Shown piece after piece: positions 49,245-59,546 of a DNA stretch of 64,000 bases. Position 1 is the stretch's first letter; every line of letters starts with the position of its first letter. A program made the translations under genes and the position numbers. This DNA is from Armillaria gallica (lineage: Eukaryota > Basidiomycota > Agaricomycetes > Agaricales > Physalacriaceae), in assembly GCA_037576215.1 (NCBI GenBank), contig JBANDB010000017.1, positions 620,001 to 684,000 on the forward strand, in the 5' to 3' direction. Below the pieces are notes generated by a model, which saw only the letters and a program-made list of their open reading frames with translations, did not search any database and was not told the DNA's origin.

Positions 49245-51177
49245 TTAGATCCCGAAAACTTGATAATCATATTCGACGGCTGCGCCCCAGAAAGACGGGA
49301 CACATGCGCCGATCTCAAACTCGCCTGTCGCTCCGAGCTGGAGCGCCTTCACATCGGAGGGGCCAGCCGCATTCCAGGTAGCCAGACCGTTAACGTTAGG
49401 GTTGCCAGAGTGTAAGAACGCTTTATAGCGTTGCTGCATCTCTGAAATGAGTTCAGCCTGGACTGAGGAAGGGTTGGGTACGGTCCCGAACTAAAGAAGA
49501 AGTGAGCGACGAGATTGGTTTTAGAGAGAAGGAACCCATACCACTATTTCGATATCGTCACGATGGCACACCTTCCCATCTTCGTGACAGAATTCCACGA
49601 AGTCGTTCAATGGGTACGACGCGCCGACAGTATACAGGCCGACATATGCCGTGCCTCCGTTACTCACCCAGTTTCTCGCGAATGTCCATTTTGCACATTT
49701 CCACATATAATCCGTCCCCAGTCTCTCCAACCTAATTCGCGTATCATCACTCCTCGTCCGTGGGAGTGTAAAAGTGGAGTTGTCTATAATCGCCGTGCGT
49801 TCGTCTCCAAGAAACTGATCGGCAAAGAGGTCAAAGAATACACCGTCGACTTGTTCGGTAAAGGAGCCATAGATGGTGAGTCCGGCTTCGTTGAGTACGG
49901 AGGTGATGAGGATGGGCTTGCTCACCGACGGGAACGCGGCGGTAGAGTCGAGCGGGGACGTTATTAACGTGTTGTCGCGAACGGGTCGGATAGGTTCTGC
50001 GGTCCCTGTGGACGCGTCGAGGGAAGGAGCAGTGCTAAATAAGGTCGATTGCGCGTTGAGAATGTCATCCAATGAAGAGCATCCCAGCAGGCCGTGTCCG
50101 AAGCCCCACAAGAGATCAGCCCGTTGAAAGAACTCTGCAAGGTCTCCTGTGTGGTCGTAGAAAGGAAACCGAAATTCTAGATCCAAAAAAGGATTTGCAC
50201 CACTAATAAGCCGAAGAAAAGGAGGCGCGTACCATCGGGTCTGACTGTAAAATAGCAGACTGGAACAAGATGAAGCCGATGGCACGGCTAGCAAAGCGCG
50301 AATCAAATTAGCACCGCTGCTTTGACCTGCCAACGTGATCTTGGACCTGTCACCGCCAAAGGATGGCAGAATCTTTTGCAAAAACTTCAATGCGTTGATG
50401 ACATCCTTGACCGCCAAATTCGTTGCCCCGTTGGGAGCCATGAACCCGAGCTAAAAATGAAACATGAATATACTGGCAAAGGGAGGAAGAGGGGAATTAG
50501 GGTGCTTACACCTCCAAGACGGTACTGTATTACAGCAACAATGGAATTCGTTGTGGAGGCAAGGTTCGAACCGTCCAAACCTTCATCGCCGGCAGCCCCT
50601 GTGATGAATGATCCTCCATGTACCCTGTCCAAGAGTTAATTAATCAGCCCCATTGGCATATGACGGGTAGACAGTTCTCGCACCACGTAAGCGTAGGAAC
50701 ATTGTCAGACACGGTGAGCGTAGCCGGCACGTAGAGGACCATGGACAAACAGTCCTCCGAATATTGCGACGAGTCCAAATCCGACTGCGGGCAAGCCAGA
50801 GGCATAGCGGTCACGTCTGAAGAGTTATTGCTGCGCCACGTACGAATGTCAGAAAGCGCAAAGCAAAGCAAAATAAATACGCACGGAAGCTCCCATTTTG
50901 AAGCGACTCCGGATTCCTGCCATCTCCCTGCGGAGGCGTACTTGACGGGGAACCTGACCGCTGTGCCATTAACAACCCCTTTAGCGGTGCCAATACTTGT
51001 CGTGACCTCTGTGGCAGACTGTGTGTCCCGAGGACACAACCAGGGCAGCAAAACACAGAGGATGCCTCCGCTACCCGGCTTCACGAAGATACTGTGGTGA
51101 CTGCTACCTGGAAACCCTGGAAACGGAGCAGCAGCCGCCAAAGAGAGCGCCGACAAGACAAAGATCAACGCGACCAT
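49245..51177 (-). CDS. Secreted type-B carboxylesterase/lipase, one frame break
   Basis: An alpha/beta-hydrolase of the cholinesterase-like family. The signal peptide is MVALIFVLSALSLAAAAPFP; then VNGTAVRFPVKYASAGRWQ, CPQ..SEDCLSMVLYVPA, the oxyanion HGGSFITGAAGDEGLDGSNL, VAVIQYRLGGLGF, the nucleophile elbow LAGQSSGANLIRALL, YSQSDPMNFGFLSTTTQ (after a 50-nt intron) and LGTDYMWKCAKWTFARNW. The His region sits before CHEDGKVC. It ends at 49245. At 50073-50079 one base is missing between CWDAL and SLDDILNAQ: CTTTCA is read as CTTCA, a TTT run short by one. Secretion and the flexible specificity of the family suggest extracellular ester hydrolysis; the substrate is unknown. Confidence 0.82.
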
Positions 51178-52103
51178 AGTCAGAGAAGGACCTAGGTTTA
51201 CGACACCAGGCTGTAGGACAGCTGGTGGGGAAACGAACCGCGACGACGCGGAGAATTTTATATGCGGCTTGAACCTGTCAAAGGCCGCAGAAAATACAAG
51301 GGCAAGGCACTGCAGACCCAGGGAATTGGAGGTGAAGCGCTCGGGACATCAGAAATATGAGGAATTCGAAGTGATCCAAGAGACAACGCGAGCCATAATA
51401 GGAAGCCCATGCGGACAGCGCCGTAGGTCTTTTCTTCCTTCCTGGTTACGGAGCCTGGCCCAGATAGTCTAGTACTGTTATTGTGTTGACCCTCCTATAT
51501 TCCGCGCGTTTTAATTATCGCTGTAGACCGAGTAAAGTGTCTAATGATTCCTTTATTGTGAGGAAACCCCGATCCGAAAGCGCATTTCGTCCCCGGAGAA
51601 CACGTCGCTCAAAGTGGGGGGATGAGCACATGTGTACGACTGATGGTTTCTCATCATCAATGAAACCATTATCCTGACTGAGGGTGACCGACGGGCCCCA
51701 GTGGACGTTGGACGGAGCTGCGATCAGCGACATTCAAATCGAGAGACAAGGCCAGGGGACAGGCACGAAATAACCTATAGAGTGCTCTCGAAGCAGAATA
51801 ATACGCCACGGCGTTGAGGCGTGCAAAGGCATGCCATTGCAGGGGAAACAGTACCACGCGAGCCTGATGTCGACATGCAATGAGGACTTGAAACAATTAG
51901 CAATGTCACAAGAATAGTCAAGGAACGACCACAACTTGGATAAAATAACGATGGTCGACGCACACGCCACTGATATCCAGCTCATATAATAGTTACATAA
52001 ATCATAACGTACCCTCAAGGGCGAAGTAAAATGATATATTGACCAGGTACGCTAGGGCCGCTGCCATCACCACATATTAGCCGCTACCAAACAACGCTAT
52101 TGA
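51178..52103. other. Gene-poor start of the accessory region
   Basis: Carboxylesterase promoter, then sequence with weak coding look on the minus strand (about 51670-51900, ending QWHAFARLNAVAYYSASRAL and LDLNVADRSS) but no start, splice frame or known family. I treat it as possible degraded coding sequence. Confidence 0.3.
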
Positions 52104-52471
52104 AATTGCGAACTTGCATTCCATCTCCGATTGTTTGCTGCTACCCAAAGACCACCAAATGGAAATCTCCGCAAGCTAACAGCAAAGAAAAGAGAGGCCC
52201 ACCCAGCCAGAGTGGCCAAAGTGGGACAGGAAAATATTGAGACGGTGCATAAGCCTAAGCCTATACAAGCCGCAGACACCCTCTGGGGACAAGGTCGCCG
52301 TGCTATGAAGGATCTCTACGGCCCATAAACCCGGAGATGTGAAGGGGCCTGTGCCATCAAGGTAAGTATGAGGTGTTCAGTTGTTCGCGCTTGCCTTTTA
52401 TACCTCTGCTTGGCGCACGGACCACGCTTTGATGATGATCGATTGGCTAGACCGGGCCGTTCCAAGGGTTT
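52104..52471 (+). repeat. Orphan exon fragment, copy 2
   Basis: Inverted match of 11941-12295. It encodes the same basic peptide (PPNGNLRKLTAKKR, VAKVGQENIETVHKPKPIQA, GRRAMKDLYGP), but a C-to-T change at about 52326 turns the Gln codon after LYGP into TAA. The downstream GAGACGTGAAGG-like stretch and GTAAGT donor are still present. It sits alone, 5.7 kb from the second DUF6535 copy, so it did not move with that duplication. Confidence 0.6.
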
Positions 52472-52622
52472 GCACCGAGTAACACGCTGAGATGCCTCAT
52501 CGATCATCCTCTAAATGCGCGTAGCGACATAGAATCTTCGATTGAAAAACTCGTGCCATCCTTCGGAAGAAATAGATTGGGCAATTGATCTCGAGGCCCT
52601 CATCGACTAACTTGCGGCTTAA

Positions 52623-53580
52623 ATGCCTCCGAACCTGGACGTTGACGCTCGACCTTGCTCAGCAACCGATTCTGACTGGAATTTCTCTGGAACGGGAACA
52701 GTTGGAAGCGTGAGTACGCTGGTTCGGTTTAGTCTCCTCTGTGAATTTATTGTCGAATGATTGTAAAGACGAACTCTGGAGACGACTCTGAAAATAGCAT
52801 TCCTAGGCAGAATGGCAGTATCAAGCGAGGCATGGTCTGTGGCTTCTCTATCCGTCAAACCTATGAAGTTGAACCATTCTCAGGGAGCATGGGACATAGG
52901 ATCGGCTTATATTGAAGACGGAATTAAATCCTTGAGGGCGCGAATGAACTAACAAGGTAAAGTGAACTGGAAAATCTTAAAGGATCTCGTTACTCACATT
53001 TCTGCACGTAGGAACGCCAATCGCAAGAAGTCACAGGGATGAGAGATGCGAAGCGCGAGATTAGGCGGACGTGTGACGGAATTTCATTTTCGAGAGAAAT
53101 TTGCGGAAGTTTCAATTGAAGCACGTTACAATTCGCAGTGCTGCGCAAGAAGGTTCAGGCCGACACCATTGCCTCTGTATCAATTCGACGCGCCTCCGAG
53201 GCGCTTGATACTCTGAGTCTCAAGAGCGAGGCGACCGGTCAGTATCTTTTGCTATCGTATACGATCTGATCCTTACCTGTACATACTTAGACGACGCGCC
53301 CACCGATGCTGAACTCAAAGTCCACGCCAACTATCGATCCGCTGTGGTCGAGCACGCGCAACAGCAAGTATCAAGGCAGTTGCAGGTCTTCTATCTGAAG
53401 TAGTGCCACTCGAACAACTGGCACAATAGGTTGCGAAGAAATCGTACATCGAAGGGGTACAATGAACGTGCTTCAAGGCTGAGGAATTAGATAATCGCTC
53501 GGACGCGAGATCAATTAGGACGACGACTAATCATGACGAGATGTTCCAGGGGTTCTTGGAGTTGAATGCACGGTGTGTAC
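52623..53580 (+). pseudogene. Decayed gene of unknown function (coiled-coil-like)
   Basis: Exon-like pieces on the plus strand with good splice sites: MPPNLDVDARPCSATDSDWN (from 52623) to a GTGAGT donor; TNSGDDSENSIPRQNGSIK; GAWDIGSAYIEDGIKSLRAR; ERQSQEVTGMRDAKREIRR; KKVQADTIASVSIRRASEAL; DDAPTDAELKVHANYRSAVV and EHAQQQVSRQLQVF. Past that, a frame with two stops reads VPLEQLAQ, VAKKSYIEGVQ and MFQGFLELNARC. Heptad-like charge pattern suggests a coiled coil. A TAA interrupts after SLRARMN and several joints are out of phase. No family was recognised. Confidence 0.4.
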
Positions 53581-54921
53581 AGCCCAAGGTTACTTTCTCG
53601 TTTGTTTCATGTTAGTAATCTGGGCTCATTCGTGACGGTTTAGATTTGTGGTATCCTTCAGGAATCCCAGGCCCAGTTCTAGGTTACAGATTCAGCGGAA
53701 CATGGTTGGCTGATTGAGCTTGTGCGGCTACGCAGAGCAAGCGGAACGGTCTTGAAAAAAGACACCGGACGCTGTGGAGGTGGGGCATGCGAAGCTGCTT
53801 TCGATGCACCTATTGGACGATGGAAAAAGATGGTCGGATATCGGACGCGACCGTTGCATAGCATGGTGAGTGACCACTCCACTTCTTTCACAGTTTATTC
53901 TTGGGCTCAACCTGGGGTACTTTCAATATCAACGAAGCAGTTTTTCTTCCAGTGCTTTATGTAAATGGGTTGAATATTTCTTCCGAACCACTCAAAACTA
54001 CTCGTGGTAATCAATTTAACGAGTCAATGCGTTGACTGCTGACGAACCATGGTTAGATTAGAGCAAGTGGACAGCAATTCAACTCGGTTTCTGTAGAGTC
54101 TTGATGCGTGCAATGCAGGCAGTCGCGTTTGCTTGTGCTAGTGGTGGAAGCGGCAATCCTTTATTCGTCCCTTTTACCCTGATAACCATACATAAGATGC
54201 TTTCGGAGATAAACGACTTCACCACCTTGAGGTCGACGTCGAGTATGCCCGAAATAAAATTCTGCTGTTGAGCGATGGAACCTGAGAGATCGAGGAGTAT
54301 CGGCAAGCAAGTCCACGGATGTGCACTGGATCATGTGGCACATAAACGTCAGCGGATCTGGGTTTCTATTTGGGTATGCTTGCATTTCCTCCGATGAATG
54401 GTGTATCTGAGCTCTAGCCTAGTTTTACCCCTCCATGACTCTCCCTGTAAAGCACGTTTACCTGGGAATCCTTGGAAGACGGTCAAGCAGAGATGGATAC
54501 AGAGATTTACAGCAGTCCACATCGATCTTGCATTCCGATGGTTATGGAACTGCTTCGTATCAACAAAGTCGTCGGACATTGTGAAGACTCCGAATCTATG
54601 GCACGAGAAGCTGCCTCAGACGCTCATGTTCGGCAAGTAGTATTGGGTGGTGTCTTGGAGTTCGAGCTCCTTCTTCTCGCAGTTTCGCATTCTGGGGTGG
54701 TTTCAATATCATCTTGACATCAACGCGCCAGTACATCTTACCATTTGACTGATCAGTACGCCGATTACTGATGAATGTGGTTGATACCGTCATTTAGCTC
54801 AGTTGCCGTAGTGCAATGCTGTTCGGGCATAGGTATTCTATTGCCTTCCTTTCTCTCAGTCGGTTTATATATATATGCAGGTTCGTTCTATCCAGGACCG
54901 TAAAACAACCCCAGACACAAC
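53581..54921. other. Gene-poor stretch upstream of the DUF6534 gene
   Basis: 1.3 kb with short overlapping open frames on both strands and no recognisable family. A TTTATATATATATG run at 54864-54877 is a probable TATA element of the next gene. Confidence 0.4.
54864..54877 (+). promoter_or_regulatory. TATA element of the DUF6534 gene
   Basis: An alternating TA run about 45-58 nt before the ATG at 54922. Confidence 0.5.
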
Positions 54922-56212
54922 ATGCAGCCCATTCTCCCAGGTTTTCCGTAGTAAAACTGTAAGTTATCGTTTTGAATTCGAGACGTAGTACGCACTAAAC
55001 CATATCACCTTAGATCTGGACCTCTTGTTTGTCAAATTGCCTAACACTGAAATTTAGACCGTTGCCGTCCTCTTGCACTGGGGACTCTTCGGGTCCCTTT
55101 CTGTGCAGCTCTGTACGTCGGTCCAAATTGTTCTTTAGTGGGTGGTCTCTCATACATTTCCGTCAGATCTGTACTATCTCGCTTTTCCGAACGACAGGAA
55201 ATTCACGAAATATCTTGTCTGTGGCGTTTACATCGTCGAATTCGTGCAGACAATCCTCGTTACCCATGACACATTTTCAGTGTTCGGGTATGGCTTCGGA
55301 GATATGGACGCCCTCACGGCCATGAATTTTAATTGGCTCACTGTCCCCATCATGAGCGCCGTTGGCACGTACAAGATTTTCTATTCGTTTTCCATTTCTT
55401 ACCAGAATACAGTTGCCTGTGTCGGGCAAGGTTTCTATGCCTTTCGAATCTTCATATTGTCAAAGTCTCAAATCGTCCCGATATTCGTCTCCTGTGTTCG
55501 TCGCGGCGCAGTTTTTCTGTGACAGTCTAGCTCATGTATCTACAGTTAGCTATAACCAGCTCTGCGGCAGCCATAACCACAGGCATCTACGCTCTCGAAG
55601 CAGGTAGCATTATTGAGCTCAACAAAAAGAAAATTTCTATATCGATTGGGGTAAGTAGCTGACTAGGCTTCCCATTTTCGCCGTGCTGATTCATACGCAG
55701 ATCTGGTGTTGCGCGTCTGCCTTGTGTGATATCGTCATCGCTGTCTGCATGACCTACTACGTGAGCTCTTTCTCTTTCGACTATTTTTATTGCTGATAAT
55801 CATGTTTCGAAGCTTATGCTTAGCGATACTGGTTACCGTCGTACGCGAATGCTGGTCACAAAACTGACTCGTCTTACTATTGAAACGGGATCTGTGACAG
55901 GTATTCAATTCTCTCCATCCGCCAATGTTAGAAGATTAACACTGCCTGCTTTTAGCTGTTGTAGCTCTGCTCAACTCTATCCTTTTCTTGGCGTTACCCC
56001 ATCAGACGTTATACACCACACCCGCCCTGCTCATGCCCAAGCTGTATGCTAATGCCGTTTACATGGTGCTGAATTCGCGAATCCGAATCATCGGCGGACG
56101 GGACACCTATACGTCTTCCGCTGATATGAGCGTCCCGACGACTATCTTACGCGATACCAGTTCCCCGTCACCAGAAAACGCAGGGGAACAGAAGGACGTG
56201 CGCCAGTGGTGA
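54922..56212 (+). CDS. DUF6534 multi-pass membrane protein, one frame break
   Basis: An Agaricomycete-specific seven-helix-like family of unknown role. The start at 54922 (MQPILPGFP). Then VAVLLHWGLFGSLSVQLY, after an intron LYYLAFPNDRKFTKYLVCGV and VEFVQTILVTHDTF, NFNWLTVPIMSAVGTYKIF, VACVGQGFYAFRIFIL, WCCASALCDIVIAVCMTYYL, and the diagnostic MLVTKLTRLTIETGSVT, LLNSILFLALP, MPKLYANAVYMVLNSRI. It ends at 56212 with a Ser/Thr-rich tail. The first exon needs one extra base at 54941-54948 (GTTTTCCGTAG; a C or T run) to avoid a stop after GFP and to read V-V-K-T into the second exon. Confidence 0.7.
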
Positions 56213-56591
56213 CGATAGCATTATAATAATGATTTCAGTAATGATTGTAAAATGGGTCGAATGAATGTCAGTTGTCGTGATTAACGTGCTTTATTGGAGC
56301 TGATCTTTTCCAAGGAGAAACCCCAGGGTGTTGGTATGAGTGGCACCATATAAATGTGAAGGGACCCCGACTGTACAAAAACTTCTCCTTGATATTCCTG
56401 CGTTATTTAAATTTCGCCTATGTACTTCTGCTGGCTGAATACTTATATTGATGATTGCCTGACTTGAGCTTATCTTCCGACTTCACATACGAAGGAGGGC
56501 ACGTCCACCTTCGACAACAACACCGTCGTCACGGTACAGTTGCCGTCTTTCACTGCTGGGGCACGTCGGTGTTTCCTACGTAAACACCGCT
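56213..56591. other. Intergenic region, 3' of DUF6534
   Basis: AT-rich flank. A gtgtttcctacgtaaacacc stretch just before 56592 may be part of the foldback element's outer edge. Confidence 0.4.
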
Positions 56592-57230
56592 CATAAACAC
56601 CGGCATGTGTTTATAAAGATCTTTTCGGATACCAAAACTGTAGCATAAAAATACAGTGAAATACTATATGTTTTCTTTCCAATGTTCGCCTCAGTGTTTC
56701 GGCCTGTAATCATTCCCAAAAATACCCAAGCAAGCACATGATGTCATCTGTGCTGTGTTTACTCGCTAATGTTTCCTCATAAATGACACTGGGTATTTCG
56801 TACCTGTGTTTCCAATGATATATTTGTTCCAAAAATACCTCAGCAAACATGCAACGTGTCATGGCAGGTGTTTCTTGCGGTGTTTATGATAGGAAACACC
56901 CAGTCTTTCCTTTGTTCTACGGGTGTTTCCTGCCATAAACACCTTAAAGAAACACCCATCATTACACGTGGTGTGGTCGCTTGGGTATTTTGGGACAAAG
57001 AACACGATCGGAAGCACATGGAGTAAACACCCATTATCATTTACGGTGTAAAACCGGCAAGGAAATACGGAACAGATTACATTATGTACATATTTGGGTA
57101 TTTTACGGTTGAAACACCGGTATGAATATGAATATAGAAATTGTAGGAAAACCAATAGTTTTTCTTTGTGTATTTTTGGACTAGTATTTACTGTCCGAAA
57201 GACCTACATAAACCCATGCCAGTGTTTATG
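56592..57230. mobile_element. Foldback / MITE-like element rich in GTGTTT motifs
   Basis: About 640 bp with imperfect terminal inverted repeats: the left end (56592: cataaacaccggcatg, then gtttataaagatcttttcgg) matches the reverse complement of the right end (57230: cataaacactggcatg, then ggtttatgtaggtctttcgg) over about 70 bp, and weaker inverted similarity continues inward through most of both halves. Two motifs recur on both strands, GGTGTTTC/GAAACACC (and GTGTTTA) roughly 15-20 times and CCAAAAATACCC about 6 times. There is no coding capacity. Flanking target-site duplication was not resolved. This fits a non-autonomous DNA element whose subterminal repeats would bind a transposase supplied from elsewhere; the superfamily is unknown. 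Confidence 0.65.
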
Positions 57231-57929
57231 CATGGCTTTGGGCTCGATACTCATGCTTGGGGGTCGCTACTGATAGCAACTGCTACCGACCGGAGTTTGA
57301 ACTGAGTCGGAATTATGCCGGAATTTCCCGCTTGAGGCGTGATGCCGTTGGTCTCGCGACTGGTAGTTGTTGCGCTGGCTGCCTCCTGCTCTCTACCGCA
57401 GCCAGATATTTGCCAGAGATCTCTTTGAGTGATTATATCCTCAGTACTTGAATATTTATGAATCTCCCTCATTCCGAGGCCGTAATTTTTACTTTATCTT
57501 ATCCATGAGAGGAAATGGCTTCAGTCTCGCGAGGAGAAAATTTTCTGATATCAAAAGTCCATTTACTGTAAATTACCCTCAAGCAAGATCTAAATTGAAG
57601 GTGCCGACAGCCAGTCGATGTTGAATGCTCTCACTGCGACAGCGAGCACCGATAAATCACCGCGGCAGTGAACCGCATTTGGCTGAAATTTCAAACTCCG
57701 GTCAGTAGCAACTTGGCTGCTACGATTCGCAAAAGGCCCACAAATTACTTAACTTCCCGGAGGTTCCTATCCCACTGCATCTCATCCTCTGATTGGTTTA
57801 CAATGTACACCGTCTCATCGTTATCATACTTACAACGAGCTAGACAAACGAAGGCTCGCTTCTGATGCTTGTGGGTCGGTAGGTAGTACCACCCAGATAC
57901 ATTTGTTTACGATTATTTACCTGTGCTGG
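57231..57929. other. Intergenic region
   Basis: Between the foldback element and the second arm of the inverted duplication. No gene was recognised. Confidence 0.4.
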
Positions 57930-59258
57930 ATGCTGGCCGATCAGCATTTTACTTCATTCAGCGCCGTTGCAAGCATCTTCAACTGGACGAATTCGCGCTG
58001 CTTTTTTCTATACCTTGCATTAGGAGTCGTGCCATCTACTAATGTCGCCCAACATGCTAAGCATGTAATCCATTCTAGCCTGTAAACGATAAATGTCCTG
58101 CCATGCGCGCTTAGTGTGAGAATAGGACCCTTCGGCATCACTGCGGCAATGCGACTACAGCGTGTCTTGCGTCACATTCGGTCTCTTGCACACAGCTCCC
58201 AATGTCTAGTCCTGAGGAACCCAACGAAGCGTCATCCAGCAAATCGAAAGGAAAGGCGGTCGATCCCACCGAGCACCCGAACGGTGGAGGAAATGTAGAT
58301 GAAGCCGACAAGGACGAGGACGAGGACAAGGAAGATGCAGAGCCAATCAATGAGGAGAATGTCAATCCTCCGAATCCCGTGACGTCCTCCAATGCGAAGA
58401 AGACTTTTGGGATGCACAAAGCACAGTCGAACGCGAGGAGAGGTATTATATCATCTTTACATTTACAGCTGAGATCTGACGGAATTTGTTAGGCAACGAC
58501 CCATCCAACTACGAAGACATATTCCCTGAAGATCCTATGTACGCAGAGACGGTGCCAAACGCCAGAGTGTGGAGGATGCACCAGGCAGAGAGTGCGATCC
58601 ACGATGCAAACATGGTTGAAGAAATTCGGGATAACGTCGACGTTCTCCTAGTATTTGTGAGTGAAATGTCTATCGTCTCTGCTGTCGCTGATAGGACTAC
58701 CATAGGCTGGTCTTTTCTCCGCGGTCGTCACGACTTTTGTTGTCCAAGACATCCCAGAGCCTGCAAGCTGATGATATTCAAGTCTCAGCGTCTCTCCTTT
58801 TCGAATTGGTCCTCGTTCAACGTGCGATCGCCAATGGCTCTCCTGTCGAAACGATCCCAGTCTCTTCGCTCAACCCCCAGACCGCATTTCTACCCACAGC
58901 TACAGATGTCTGGGTTAATGGATTATGGTTCACCAGCCTCTTTCTCAGCCTGACAACAGCATTGGTAGCCGTGCTTGTGAAACAATGGCTGCATTACTAT
59001 GTTGTCCTCCCCTCTGGAACTCCACGCGAGCGGTGCTTTATTCGACAGTATCGATATTTGGGGTTCCAAAAGTGGCGAGTCGAGGTCATCGTTGGTGTGC
59101 TACCTGTTCTAATGCATCTGGCTTTAGCGTTATTCTTCATCGGATTGTCACTCTTCCTTCATCCCCTTTGGGCTGCCTTGTCATGGGCTATTTGGACGGG
59201 AACCGTACTGCTGATTGTAGCATATGTGATCGTGACCATTCTGCCTATGTGTTTCCCG

Positions 59259-59470
59259 CAATGCCCATACCGCACCCCACTCTGTGATCTCGCATACCCT
59301 CCCTACTTCTACGTCACATCCTTAGTTCAGACTGCACTATCATCGACTCTATCAGCTCTTGCAGCAATTCCCATACCGCACCCCACTCTTCGATCTTGTA
59401 TACCTTCCCTACATTTTCATCACATCCTTAGTTCAAAAGCTCTACCATCGACTCCTTCAGCTCCTGCAGT
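59259..59470 (+). repeat. 106-bp tandem duplication in the DUF6535 pseudogene
   Basis: Two diverged units start at 59259 and 59365 with caatgcccataccgcacc and caattcccataccgcacc. The unit length (106) is not a multiple of three, so the gain itself shifts the frame. It is absent from copy 1. Confidence 0.75.
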
Positions 59471-59497
59471 CAATAGCTGGCAGAGTCACCAGAACCG

Positions 59498-59546
59498 ACG
59501 ATTCTGGGAACGATTCCTGAACATGATTCTGGAAGTGATTCTGGAT
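59498..59546 (+). repeat. 12-bp minisatellite (about four units)
   Basis: Units of the type gattctggaa/cgattcctgaac follow one another where copy 1 has a single gacgattctgga. The unit length keeps frame. Confidence 0.65.

Noticed and set aside
56592..57230. CRISPR-like array
   Set aside because: Motifs are short, unevenly spaced and on both strands, and the genome is eukaryotic; an inverted-repeat element explains them.
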